Assembly: GCA_963843275.1 (NCBI GenBank)
Contig: CAWJJM010000004.1
Location: 248,001 to 312,000 of the forward strand
Origin: CAWJJM01 sp963843275
GTDB taxonomy: Bacteria > Acidobacteriota > Thermoanaerobaculia > Multivoradales > JBCCEF01
DNA: 64,000 bases
Direction of reading: 5' to 3'
Below the pieces are notes generated by a model. It saw only the letters and a program-made list of their open reading frames with translations, was not told where the DNA came from and made no database searches. Below are positions 52,119 to 59,947 of the stretch, piece by piece. Numbering within the stretch: the stretch's first letter is position 1; every line of letters begins with the position of its first letter. The position numbers were made by a program, and so were the translations under genes.

Positions 52119-53303
52119 TCAGCCGGCGCGCAGCCACCAGGCCGCCAGCGCGGCGAGCGCCAGCGCCAGCAGCGCCAGCCCGGCGCCGCCGAGCGCGGGG
52201 ATCTCCAGCACCGAGGGGACCGCCGCCAGGTACAGCTCGAGGTTGCCGTCCGGGTTGCCGCCGGTCGGATCGGCCCGGGTGACGAAGGCGATGGCGCCGC
52301 CGGAGAGGCTGGCCCCGACGTTGTCGAAGGTGGTGGTGTCGGTGATCTGCTGGATCGTCGCGCCGTCCCACAGAAAGATCTCACCGTTGCCGTCCGGGTT
52401 GCCGCCGGTGGGGTCGCCGTCGCAGGTGAAGGCGATCCAGCCGCCGTCCAGGCTCGGCGCCGAGCAGTCACCGCTGGTCGTGTCGGTGACCTGCTGGAAT
52501 CCCGCGCCGGTCCACAGGAAGATCTCGAAGTTCCCGTCCGGGTTGCCGCCGGTCAGGTCCGCTTCGGAGGCGAAGGCGATCTGGCCGTCGTCGAGGCTCG
52601 GATCCGCCGAGTCCGCGCTCGCCGAGGCGGTGATCTGGGCGAAGGCCGAGCCGTCCCAGACGAAGATCTCACTGCCGTGATCGGCGTTGCCGCCGGTCAG
52701 GTCGGCGGTCGAGTCGAAGGCGATGACACCGCTCTCGAAGTCGCGATGCAGGAACGACCGGCCCGTGGTGTCGGTGAGCTGCGTGAACGCCGTCCCGTCC
52801 CAGAGAAACAACTCGTGGCTGCCGTCCAGGTTGGTCCCCAGCGGATCGAAGGTCGATTCGAACGCGATCTCGCCGGCGTCCAGGACCGGATCCAGCGCCA
52901 CGCGGCTCACCGCGTCGGTGATCTGCGTGAAGGTGCCGGACTCCCAGAGGAAGACCTCGGTGCTGGTGTCGGCGTTCGAACCCGTCAGGTCCGCCTTCGA
53001 CTGGAAGGCGATGGCGTCCCCGTCGAGGCTGGGGTGGGACGAGCTCTGCGACGGCGAGTCGGTGATCTGCTGCACCGTCGCGCCATCCCAGAGGTAGATC
53101 TCGAAGAACCCGTCCGGGTTGCCGCCGGTCGGGTCGGAGTCGCAGGAGAACGCGATCCGGCGGCCCACCATGTCGGGGTCGGAGCAGTTGCCACCGCTCG
53201 AGTCGGTGATCTGGGTGATGGTGTAGCCCTCGCCGGCTGCGGTGAATGCGGCCAGGAGTGCCGCCATCGCCAGGCCGACGAGCGCCTCTCGCCGAGTCGT
53301 CAT
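52119..53303 (-). CDS. Secreted seven-repeat beta-propeller protein with CTERM-type anchor
   Basis: 394 aa. The signal peptide (EALVGLAMAALLAAFTAAG) is followed from residue 28 to 362 by seven consecutive repeats, six of 48 and one of 47 residues. Each reads about QITD..., PSLDGxxIAF, ADLTGGNPDG and EIFLWDG. This is a TolB/PD40-like propeller that closes with seven blades. The Asp/Asn-rich DPTGGNPDGN turns look like calcium-binding loops. Residues 363-394 are a tripartite sorting tail: EIPALGGAG, a membrane helix (LALLALALAALAAWW) and a final Arg. This resembles IPTL/PEP-CTERM signals handled by exosortase-type systems. Likely an extracellular or surface protein; function unknown. Single gene. 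Confidence 0.85.
   Translation of the reverse strand: MTTRREALVGLAMAALLAAFTAAGEGYTITQITDSSGGNCSDPDMVGRRIAFSCDSDPTGGNPDGFFEIYLWDGATVQQITDSPSQSSSHPSLDGDAIAFQSKADLTGSNADTSTEVFLWESGTFTQITDAVSRVALDPVLDAGEIAFESTFDPLGTNLDGSHELFLWDGTAFTQLTDTTGRSFLHRDFESGVIAFDSTADLTGGNADHGSEIFVWDGSAFAQITASASADSADPSLDDGQIAFASEADLTGGNPDGNFEIFLWTGAGFQQVTDTTSGDCSAPSLDGGWIAFTCDGDPTGGNPDGNGEIFLWDGATIQQITDTTTFDNVGASLSGGAIAFVTRADPTGGNPDGNLELYLAAVPSVLEIPALGGAGLALLALALAALAAWWLRAG
52218..53222 (-). repeat. Seven tandem ~144-nt coding repeats (48-aa propeller blades)
   Basis: The unit is 144 nt (141 in the first) and keeps frame and length exactly through seven copies. Units 1, 5, 6 and 7 share near-identical DNA around the GGNPDG turn (GTCCGGGTTGCCGCCGGT on plus), which implies recent duplication or gene conversion among some blades. 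Units 2-4 are more diverged. Confidence 0.85.
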
Positions 53304-53421
53304 CGCTCCTCCTTCCCGTCCGGGACCGCCGGGAGAGCAGGGTGGACCGTCCGACCGCTCCTCCGCGACGGCTTCCCCACCCCAGACGCCCGGAGCCCGT
53401 CCCCGTTACGACCCCGGGTGG

Positions 53422-53450
53422 TACGCTGCGCCGCCGGACCGGGGGAGGAG
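53422..53450 (+). promoter_or_regulatory. nth -10 (TACGCT) and ribosome binding site
   Basis: TACGCT at 53422-53427 is followed by GGGGGAGGAG at 53441-53450, 3 nt before the ATG at 53454. The Shine-Dalgarno decides the start; the -10 is tentative. Confidence 0.45.
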
Positions 53451-53453
53451 CGG

Positions 53454-54116
53454 ATGAAGCGGCAGGAGAAGGCACGGCGCATCGGGGAGATCCTCGACCG
53501 GCTCTACCCGCGGACCGAGATCCCCCTCGCCCACCGCGACCCCTACACCCTGCTCGTCGCGGTGCTGCTGTCGGCACAGACCACCGACCGGAAGGTCAAC
53601 CAGGTGACGCCGGCCCTGTTCGCCCGCGCCGCCACCCCGGAGGCGATGGCCCGCGTCCCGGTCGAGGAGATCCACGGGCTGATCCGCGAGGTCGGGCTGG
53701 CGAACCAGAAGGCGCGGGCGATCCGCGGCCTCTCCGAGCGGCTGGTCCGCGAGCACGGCGGCGCGGTGCCGCGCAGCTTCGCCGAGCTCGAGGCGCTTCC
53801 CGGCGTCGGCCACAAGACGGCCTCGGTGGTGATGGCGCAGGCGTTCGGCGAGAGCGCCTTCCCGGTCGACACCCACATCCACCGGCTGGCGGCGCGCTGG
53901 GGCCTGTCGCGGGGGACCACGGTGGAGCGCACCGAGCGCGACCTGAAGGCGGTCTTCCCCGAGGAGGAGTGGGGCCGACGCCACCTGCAGATCATCCACT
54001 TCGGCCGCGAGCACTGTCCGGCGCGCCACCACGACCTCGAGGCCTGCCCGATCTGCTCCTGGGCGGCGTCGGAGCGCCGCAAGCGGGCCGAGCGGCGGCG
54101 CGACCGGCGGCGCTGA
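53454..54116 (+). CDS. nth: Endonuclease III (Nth) without a standard Fe-S cluster motif
   Basis: 220 aa. A bifunctional DNA glycosylase/AP lyase that removes oxidised pyrimidines. The HhH-GPD core is intact: LLSAQTTDRKVNQVTPALF, the helix-hairpin-helix LEALPGVGHKTASVVMAQAF with the catalytic Lys, then FPVDTHIHRLAARWGLS with the catalytic Asp. The C-terminal cluster loop, usually C-x6-C-x2-C-x5-C, reads HCPARHHDLEACPICSWAAS. The second and fourth positions are Leu and Ala, and only the first and third Cys are in place, plus one misplaced Cys. The [4Fe-4S] cluster is therefore probably absent, as in some other Nth lineages. The tail is Arg-rich. Single gene with its own Shine-Dalgarno. Confidence 0.93.
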   Translation: MKRQEKARRIGEILDRLYPRTEIPLAHRDPYTLLVAVLLSAQTTDRKVNQVTPALFARAATPEAMARVPVEEIHGLIREVGLANQKARAIRGLSERLVREHGGAVPRSFAELEALPGVGHKTASVVMAQAFGESAFPVDTHIHRLAARWGLSRGTTVERTERDLKAVFPEEEWGRRHLQIIHFGREHCPARHHDLEACPICSWAASERRKRAERRRDRRR

Positions 54117-54134
54117 CGCGCCCCGCGGTCGCGC

Positions 54135-56003
54135 TCAGCGCCACGGCCGGTCGGTCGCTTCCGTCGGCCCCCGGACGCGGTAGATCCGCGCCTCCGGGGT
54201 CTCCACCACCGGCGCGAAGCGACGACGGAACCCGGGCGTACGGGTGAACCCCTCGTCGCGCCGCAGGACCAGCAGGTGGTCGGCCCCCAGGCGCAGCAGG
54301 CGGCGGCGCAGCGCCCCCGGGTGCTCGAGCAGCGGCGTGACCAGGGCGTAGCGGGCCGCGCCGGACCGGTCCCCCAGCGCCTGCCCGGGCACGAAGTCGC
54401 GCAGGTTCTCCGCCGCGAGCAGGTAGACGGAGGCGCGCTCGCCGGTGCGCTCCGCGAGCCGGGCCAACGCCTCCGACCCGGGCACCCGGGCCCAGGTCCA
54501 GCGGCGCCGCGCCTCGGGGCGCAGCGGCAGCGCTCCGTAGCGACCCAGCATCCGGCCGCCGTAGGCCAGCCCGGGCGCCAGCAGCAGCGCCGTGCCCGCC
54601 GCCGCCAGCCACCAGCGCCGCCGCGCCGTCGCCGGGCGCGGCAGCAGGCGGTCGAGGCCCACCGCCAGCGGCGCCGCGCCCACCGCCAGCGCCGGGGTCA
54701 GGAAGCGGACGTCCGGCGGCAGCAGGGCCCAGGTGGCGACGTACCCGAAGGTCAGCGCCACCGCCGGGCGCAACGGCCGCACCCGCCACGCCGCGACCCC
54801 TCCGATCGGCAGCGCCAGCAGCCACCAGGGCGACAGCGGCGGCCGCGGCTCGAGCCGGTGCGGTCGGAACACGGCCGACACCAGGGTGCGCGGCAGGCGC
54901 AGCTCGCGGACGACCGCGTCGCGTGACCCGTCGACCGCCCCGGGGACCAACGGCTCGGCCGCGGCCGCCGCGGCGGCCGGCGCCGGCCGCCGGGCGAGGA
55001 AGGGGTCGAGCGGGTCGCCGCGGAAGGCGGCGACGCGGGCGTACCAGGGAGCGGCTGCCAGGAGGGCCGCGGCGGTGAAGGCGATCCAGGGTGCGGCCCG
55101 CCGCCGCCGCAGCGCAGCCACCGCCAGCGCCAGCGCGGGGACGGCGACGAAGAACAGGCCCAGGTACTTGACCCCGGCGGCGAAGCCGGCCCCGGCGCCC
55201 GCCAGGGCGAGCCGGCGGGTCGCGCCGGCGTCGCCGGGCGCCGCGCCCCGGCACAACGGCTCGACCGAGGCGAGGGCGAACAGCCCGAGGGCGGCGTCGA
55301 CGTAGGCCTGGGTCGCCAGCCACACCACCAGCGGCGACCCCAGCCACAGGGCCGCCGCCCAGGCCCCGGCCCGGGGCGAGGCCACCCGCCGTGCCCAGGC
55401 GAAGGCGAGCGCCGCGGCCAGACCCGCCATCGCCAGCTCGAGCGGCGCCGCCGCCCCCTCGCCGCCCAGTGCCACGGCGGCCGCGAACAGCATCTCGTTG
55501 AGCTGCGGGAAGACGGGGAACCGCGACCCGGCGAGCGCCTCGAGCCGGCCGGTGGCGAGGAAGGCGTGGACGTAGGGGAGGTGGTAGAGGGTGGGGTCGA
55601 AGCCGATCGTCGGATACAGCGCCAGCACCCCCAGGAACACGGCACCGACGGCCACCGCGGCGGCTGCCGCCCGGCCCGGGAGGAGCGCCGCGGCGGCGCG
55701 CCGGGGCCGCGCCGCGACCGCCCGCCGCCAGGCCGGCAGGGCCGCCAGGTTGGCCACCGCGAGCAGCGCGCCGACGGCGGGGGGCAGGAGCAGACCGCCG
55801 GCCGCCAGGGCGAGGACGCCGGTGGCCACGAGGCCCAGCCCGAGGGCGGCGGCGCGCGCCGCTCCGCCGAGCCCGCCGCCGTCGTCCGGACCGAGCAGCC
55901 ACGCCCCGAGCGCCCAGGCGGTGGCCACCACGGCCGCGGCGCCGGCGACAGGTCGCAGCACGCTGGCGAACAGGCCCGCCGCCAGGTCGCCGAGCTCGCT
56001 CAT
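54135..56003 (-). CDS. GT39-type membrane glycosyltransferase (PMT-like)
   Basis: 622 aa from the ATG at 56003. After two N-terminal helices come AVAVGAVFLGVLALYPTIGF and the first loop FDPTLYHLPYVHAFLATGRL, with Asp and His where PMT/ArnT enzymes hold metal and catalytic residues. About ten more helices follow, including LFFVAVPALALAVAAL and WWLLALPIGGVAAW. The C-terminal ~130 residues are soluble (YLLAAENLRDFVPGQALGDR, then YALVTPLLEHPGALRRRLLR). Likely uses a polyprenyl-linked sugar donor in the periplasm. It starts 8 nt after the thioesterase stop, so both are one transcript. The other reading frames on the opposite strand are shadows. Confidence 0.8.
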   Translation of the reverse strand: MSELGDLAAGLFASVLRPVAGAAAVVATAWALGAWLLGPDDGGGLGGAARAAALGLGLVATGVLALAAGGLLLPPAVGALLAVANLAALPAWRRAVAARPRRAAAALLPGRAAAAAVAVGAVFLGVLALYPTIGFDPTLYHLPYVHAFLATGRLEALAGSRFPVFPQLNEMLFAAAVALGGEGAAAPLELAMAGLAAALAFAWARRVASPRAGAWAAALWLGSPLVVWLATQAYVDAALGLFALASVEPLCRGAAPGDAGATRRLALAGAGAGFAAGVKYLGLFFVAVPALALAVAALRRRRAAPWIAFTAAALLAAAPWYARVAAFRGDPLDPFLARRPAPAAAAAAAEPLVPGAVDGSRDAVVRELRLPRTLVSAVFRPHRLEPRPPLSPWWLLALPIGGVAAWRVRPLRPAVALTFGYVATWALLPPDVRFLTPALAVGAAPLAVGLDRLLPRPATARRRWWLAAAGTALLLAPGLAYGGRMLGRYGALPLRPEARRRWTWARVPGSEALARLAERTGERASVYLLAAENLRDFVPGQALGDRSGAARYALVTPLLEHPGALRRRLLRLGADHLLVLRRDEGFTRTPGFRRRFAPVVETPEARIYRVRGPTEATDRPWR

Positions 56004-56011
56004 CGGGAGGG

Positions 56012-56341
56012 TCAGAGGAGGGAGAAGGTGACGGTGGCGGCGGCCACCTGCCGCTCGCCCTGCCACACCTCGCCGGCGGCGACGGCGAGCCGCCGCCCGG
56101 TGCGCAGCACCCGCCCCCGGCCCACCAGCCGTCCGGGACGCGCCCGGGCGAGCAGGCTCAGGTGGACCGAGGCCGGGACCACCGCGCGCCCCACCGCCTG
56201 TGCCGCCGCCACCTCCGCGACGGTGGCGAGGACCGCGAAGTGGATCGTCTCCGGGGCCACCAGGTGCTCCGGGCGGGTGTCGAGGACGACGCCGCCGTCC
56301 GCGCCGGCGGTCAGTCCCAGGGTCTGGTTGAAGCTCGTCAC
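56012..56341 (-). CDS. PaaI-type hotdog thioesterase
   Basis: 109 aa, slightly short for the family (usually 130-140). Hotdog-fold core: HLVAPETIHFAVLATVAEVA on the long helix, then VVPASVHLSLLARARPGRLV and GRVLRTGRRLAVAAGEVWQ with the final strand QVAAATVTFSLL. The catalytic Asp/Glu of PaaI-like enzymes would be in the helix (Glu in TVAEVAAA); the usual HGG motif before it is replaced by APETIHF, so activity is uncertain. It lies directly upstream of the GT39 gene with 8 nt between. Substrate, probably an acyl-CoA, unknown. Confidence 0.75.
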   Translation of the reverse strand: MTSFNQTLGLTAGADGGVVLDTRPEHLVAPETIHFAVLATVAEVAAAQAVGRAVVPASVHLSLLARARPGRLVGRGRVLRTGRRLAVAAGEVWQGERQVAAATVTFSLL

Positions 56342-56444
56342 GGGCGCGTTCCTCCGGGTCGCCGCGCCGCACGCTATCAGCAGCGCACCGCGGCGCCGCC
56401 GGTCGCGGCGCGCCGGCCGCCGACGGGCCGCCCCACCGCGCCGC

Positions 56445-56450
56445 TAGACT
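56445..56450 (+). promoter_or_regulatory. Putative -10 (TAGACT) of the e(P4)-type phosphatase gene
   Basis: TAGACT lies 30 nt before the ATG at 56481, with GAGGAGA at 56471-56477 between. A -35 cannot be identified in the GC-rich upstream DNA. Confidence 0.4.
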
Positions 56451-56480
56451 CGGCGCCGTCCACTGCCCCGGAGGAGAACC

Positions 56481-57251
56481 ATGCGCCGCCACGTCCCCCC
56501 GTCGCTCGTCCTCGCCCTCGTCCTCGCCGGCTGCGCCAGCGCCCCGTCCCCCGCCCCCGCCCCCGCACCCGCGGCGCCGCTCCCCGCCGCCCCGGCGGCG
56601 GCCACCGTGCCGCTGCCCGACAACCTCCACTGGGTGCGCAACTCGGCCGAGCACCGGGCCGTGTACGTCGGCATCTACCGGGCGGCGGGCGACCGCCTCG
56701 AGCAGCTCGTCGCCGGCCGCGACCCGTGGACCTGGGCGGTCGTCCTCGACCTCGACGAGACGCTGCTCGACAACTCCCTCTACCAGAAGGAGCGGGCGGC
56801 GCAGGGCCTCGGCTTCACCAAGCCGTCGTGGCAGGCGTGGGTGCGGCGGCGCGAGGCGGTCGCCCTCCCCGGAGCGGTGGAGTTCCTCGAGCGGGTGCGC
56901 AGCCTGGGGGGGCGCATCGCGGTGGTGACCAACCGCGACCAGGTGGTCTGCACCGAGAGCGAGGACAACCTGCGCGCCCAGCGCATCCCCTACGACCTCG
57001 TGCTCTGCCAGCCCGACGGCGCCCCCGCCGACAAGCAGCCGCGCTTCGACGCCATCGTCCAGGGCCGGGCCAGCCGCTACCTGCCGCCGCTCGAGATCGT
57101 CGAGTGGCTGGGCGACGACATCCGCGACTTCCCCGGCGGCAGCCAGGCGCTGCGCGACGCGCCGGACGCCGCCCTCACCGAGGTCGGCGACCACTGGTTC
57201 GTCTTCCCCGACCCGATGTACGGCTCCTGGCTCGCCACCCCGCGGCGGTGA
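56481..57251 (+). CDS. Acid phosphatase/5'-nucleotidase, lipoprotein e(P4) family
   Basis: 256 aa outer-membrane or periplasmic lipoprotein; lipobox LALVLAGC at residues 11-18, then an Ala/Pro linker. The HAD-type catalytic core has motif 1 VVLDLDETLLDNS (nucleophile Asp and general acid Asp), motif 2 IAVVTNRD, and motif 4 WLGDDIRDFPG. In this family the last motif is usually GDNLxDF. These enzymes strip phosphate from nucleotides such as NMN or nucleoside monophosphates so the nucleoside can be taken up. Shine-Dalgarno GAGGAGA supports the start. Single gene; the following secreted-protein gene has its own promoter. Confidence 0.92.
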   Translation: MRRHVPPSLVLALVLAGCASAPSPAPAPAPAAPLPAAPAAATVPLPDNLHWVRNSAEHRAVYVGIYRAAGDRLEQLVAGRDPWTWAVVLDLDETLLDNSLYQKERAAQGLGFTKPSWQAWVRRREAVALPGAVEFLERVRSLGGRIAVVTNRDQVVCTESEDNLRAQRIPYDLVLCQPDGAPADKQPRFDAIVQGRASRYLPPLEIVEWLGDDIRDFPGGSQALRDAPDAALTEVGDHWFVFPDPMYGSWLATPRR

Positions 57252-57305
57252 CCCCCGTCCCGCGCAGGACGGCGCGGCGGCCCCGCCCGCGCGGCGCCCC
57301 ATCTC

Positions 57306-57333
57306 TTGACGGCGCCCGCCAAAGCTGGAGAAT
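57306..57333 (+). promoter_or_regulatory. Promoter of the secreted-protein gene (TTGACG-16-GAGAAT)
   Basis: A near-consensus -35 TTGACG (57306-57311) and GAGAAT (57328-57333) are 16 nt apart, followed by a ~108-nt GC-rich leader before the GTG at 57448. It is the clearest sigma-70 promoter of a protein-coding gene here. Confidence 0.55.
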
Positions 57334-57447
57334 GGACGGGCATCTCCGATCGTCCACCGCCCGGGCTGGCAGCCTCCCGAGGTTCCGGCGCCGGTTTTCG
57401 CCGTCCCCCCGCCGGCCGCGGCCGGCGGATCCGTCAGGAGACCGAAC

Positions 57448-58227
57448 GTGACGCGAAAGCTCCCTCCCGCCGTCTTGGCCCTCGCGACGCTCTTCCTCGG
57501 GGTCGTCCCCGCCCATTCCCAACCCGAGTTCCCCTACGGAACCGCCGAGCTGGGAGAGATCCGAAACCAGTGCTTCGTCACCTGCTTCGGTGCGGACTGC
57601 TCCGCGTCCGGCACCGTCACGTCGATCGAGACCAGCCCGCCCTTCCAGGTCCGCGGCATCCGGACCGGCGACTACGCCGATTTCGCGACCGCGTGCGCGG
57701 GCGCTCCCTCCACCTCCCCGGCCGACCTGCCGCTGGATCTCGGCGCCGGGCACTTCCTCGTCTTCGACGTCGACCTCGTCCCCACCGCGACCGGTCCGCT
57801 CGAGGTGCCGCTGGTGATCAACGGGGAGGAGTCGGGCCGGCTCACCGGCACCGTCGTCCCCGCGGGCCCCTGCCCGGTGTCGTCCCCCGAGACCCTGTGC
57901 CTCGACCACGATCGCTTCACCGTCCGCACCCTGTGGCGCACGCAGTACGGCACCCGCGGCGCGGCCCGGGAGGTCACCGGCGTCCCCACCGACAACTCCG
58001 GGCTCTTCTACTTCTTCACCCCCGACAACTGGGAGATGCTGATCAAGGTGCTCGCCGGCTGCCCCATCAACGACCACTTCTGGGTGTTCGCGGCGGCGAC
58101 GACCAACGTCGAGTACACGCTGACGGTGCTCGACACCGAGGCGCAGAAGGTCAAGGTCTACTCCAGCCCGCTGGGGCCGGCGGCGCAGCCGATCCAGGAC
58201 ACCGCGGCGTTCGCCACCTGTCCGTAG
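57448..58227 (+). CDS. Secreted protein with a conserved C-terminal beta domain (function unknown)
   Basis: 259 aa from a GTG with AGGAGA 8 nt upstream. The signal peptide (PPAVLALATLFLGVVPAHS) precedes an N-terminal half with paired Cys (NQCFVTCFGADC) and an immunoglobulin-like strand pattern. The C-terminal ~105 residues (LCLDHDRFTVRTLWRTQYGT, then GLFYFFTPDNWEMLIKVLAG and FWVFAAATTNVEYTLTVLDT) match a beta domain I know only as a repeated C-terminal module of secreted proteins in Acidobacteriota and related phyla. It lacks a catalytic motif and may bind carbohydrate or act as a cell-surface module. Expressed from its own promoter with a long leader. Confidence 0.8.
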   Translation: MTRKLPPAVLALATLFLGVVPAHSQPEFPYGTAELGEIRNQCFVTCFGADCSASGTVTSIETSPPFQVRGIRTGDYADFATACAGAPSTSPADLPLDLGAGHFLVFDVDLVPTATGPLEVPLVINGEESGRLTGTVVPAGPCPVSSPETLCLDHDRFTVRTLWRTQYGTRGAAREVTGVPTDNSGLFYFFTPDNWEMLIKVLAGCPINDHFWVFAAATTNVEYTLTVLDTEAQKVKVYSSPLGPAAQPIQDTAAFATCP

Positions 58228-58233
58228 CGCGGC

Positions 58234-59892
58234 TCAGGCGGGCTCGCGGCGCGCGAAGCGGCGCCTGGCGCCGTCGGGGAAGCCGACCGTGACCGTGGCG
58301 TCGTCGACCGCCTCGACGACGCCGCGGCCGTAGACCGGCAGGTGGACGTCGTCGCCGGGACTCGGGGCGGCCGCCGCCAGGCTGGCCGCGAAGCCGGCGA
58401 CGGCGTCGGGCTCCGCCGGCGGCACCGCCTCCGGAGTCAGCGGCCGGTCGCAGTTGTCGCAGTGGCCGCAGCGCTCCCACGGCCCGTCGCCCCGAGCCCG
58501 CGGCAGCTCCTCGTCGAACTCTTCGAGCAGGTGGCGCCAGCGGCACAGCGCGGTCTGCGCGTACGCCTCCATGCGCCGCAGCCGCTCGCGGTCCGCCTCG
58601 CCCCGCCGCCGGTAGACCGCGGCCAGCTCAGCGTCGACGCCGGCGCCGCCCTCCCCCGCCGGCCGCCAGCGGCCGCCGTCGCGCACCGCCAGGCCGCGGT
58701 CCGCCAGCGCGGCGAGCGCCACCCGGGCGCGGGTGCGGCCCACCCCTGCCGCGGCGGCCACCTCGGTGCCGCTGCCGCCCCCGGCGGCGAGCGCCCGCCG
58801 CACCGCCCGCACGTCGGCGGCGCGCGGATATCTGCCGCTCGCCAGCCGCCTCTGGACGTGGCGGTCGTCCGGGTCGTGGAGCAGCAGGCACCGCGCCGGC
58901 GCGCCGTCGCGGCCCGCCCGACCGGCCTCCTGGTAGTAGGCGAGCGGCGAGCCCGGCAGGTCGCGGTGGACGACGAAACGGATGTCCGGCTTGTCGATGC
59001 CGAGGCCGAAGGCGCTGGTCGCCACCAGCGCGTCGAGCTCGCCGGCCATGAAGCGCTCCTGGGCCCGGCGGCGCCTCCGCTTGCCCAGCCGGCCGTGGTA
59101 CCGGCCGACGGCGAACCCGGCGGCGGCGAGCGCCTCGGCGGTGGCGGCGCAGCGGGCGACGGTGGACGCGTAGACCAGGCCGGTGCCGGGCGCCGTCGCC
59201 AGCACCTCGCGCAGCCGCTCGAGCTTGCCGGCGTCGCCAGCGACCGGCTCGACCTCGAGGCGGAGGTTGGGCCGGTAGACGCCGGTGTCGACGACGTCGA
59301 GGTCCGCGGCGCCGAGACGGCGCGCGATGTCGGCCACCACCTCCGCGGTGGCGGTGGCGGTGAGCGCCAGCACCGGCGGACTCCCCAGGGCCTCGCGGGC
59401 GCGGCCCAGCTCCAGGTAGTCGGGGCGGAAGTCGTGTCCCCACTCCGAGATGCAGTGGGCTTCGTCGACGACCAGCAGCGGCACCTCGAGCCGCCGCAGC
59501 CGCTCCCGGAAGTCCTCCCGGGCCAGGCGCTCCGGGGTGACGAAGAGGAACTCCACCCGGCCGGCGTCGAGCTCCTCCAGCGCGCCGCGCTCCGCGGCGG
59601 CCGGCAGGGCGCTGTGCAGCGGCACCGCGGCCACGCCGCGCGCCGCCAGCTTGTCGGCCTGGTCCTTCATCAGCGCGATCAGCGGCGAGACGATCACCGT
59701 GGTGCCGCCGAGCTGGAGGCCGGGGAGCTGGTAGCACAGCGACTTGCCGGCGCCGGTGGGCATCACCGCCAGGGTGTCGCGCCCGGTCAGCACCGAGAAC
59801 ATCACCTCCGCCTGGCCGGGCCGGAGTCCGGCGTGGCCGAACCGGTCGCGCAGCGTCCGGGCCAGCGAGTCCGCGGGGGTGCTCCGCTCCAT
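58234..59892 (-). CDS. recQ: ATP-dependent DNA helicase RecQ, short form with a C-terminal KOW-like tail
   Basis: 552 aa from the ATG at 59892 (a TTG at 59910 is the alternative). 3'-5' helicase motifs in order: motif 0 FGHAGLRPGQAEVM, Walker A MPTGAGKSLCYQLPG, DEAH-type LLVVDEAHCISEWGHDFRPD, motif III LALTATAT, then LVATSAFGLGIDKPDIRFVV and AGRAGRDG. The zinc-binding region is compressed (ALCRWRHLLEEF, then CGHCDNCDRP with four Cys). There is no HRDC domain. The last ~60 residues (LPVYGRGVVEAVDDATVTVG) look like a small KOW/SH3-like domain, as in some actinobacterial RecQ proteins. It lies 55 nt after hemW on the same strand and may share its transcript. Confidence 0.93.
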   Translation of the reverse strand: MERSTPADSLARTLRDRFGHAGLRPGQAEVMFSVLTGRDTLAVMPTGAGKSLCYQLPGLQLGGTTVIVSPLIALMKDQADKLAARGVAAVPLHSALPAAAERGALEELDAGRVEFLFVTPERLAREDFRERLRRLEVPLLVVDEAHCISEWGHDFRPDYLELGRAREALGSPPVLALTATATAEVVADIARRLGAADLDVVDTGVYRPNLRLEVEPVAGDAGKLERLREVLATAPGTGLVYASTVARCAATAEALAAAGFAVGRYHGRLGKRRRRRAQERFMAGELDALVATSAFGLGIDKPDIRFVVHRDLPGSPLAYYQEAGRAGRDGAPARCLLLHDPDDRHVQRRLASGRYPRAADVRAVRRALAAGGGSGTEVAAAAGVGRTRARVALAALADRGLAVRDGGRWRPAGEGGAGVDAELAAVYRRRGEADRERLRRMEAYAQTALCRWRHLLEEFDEELPRARGDGPWERCGHCDNCDRPLTPEAVPPAEPDAVAGFAASLAAAAPSPGDDVHLPVYGRGVVEAVDDATVTVGFPDGARRRFARREPA

Positions 59893-59947
59893 GGCGGCGG
59901 GGAAGAGCAAGCGGCGTGCCCCGCGGCGCGGCGCCCCGCCGGACGGC

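Noticed and set aside
52218..53222. CRISPR array
   Set aside because: The periodic 144-nt similarity is coding, in frame and without short identical repeats plus unique spacers; it is a protein propeller.
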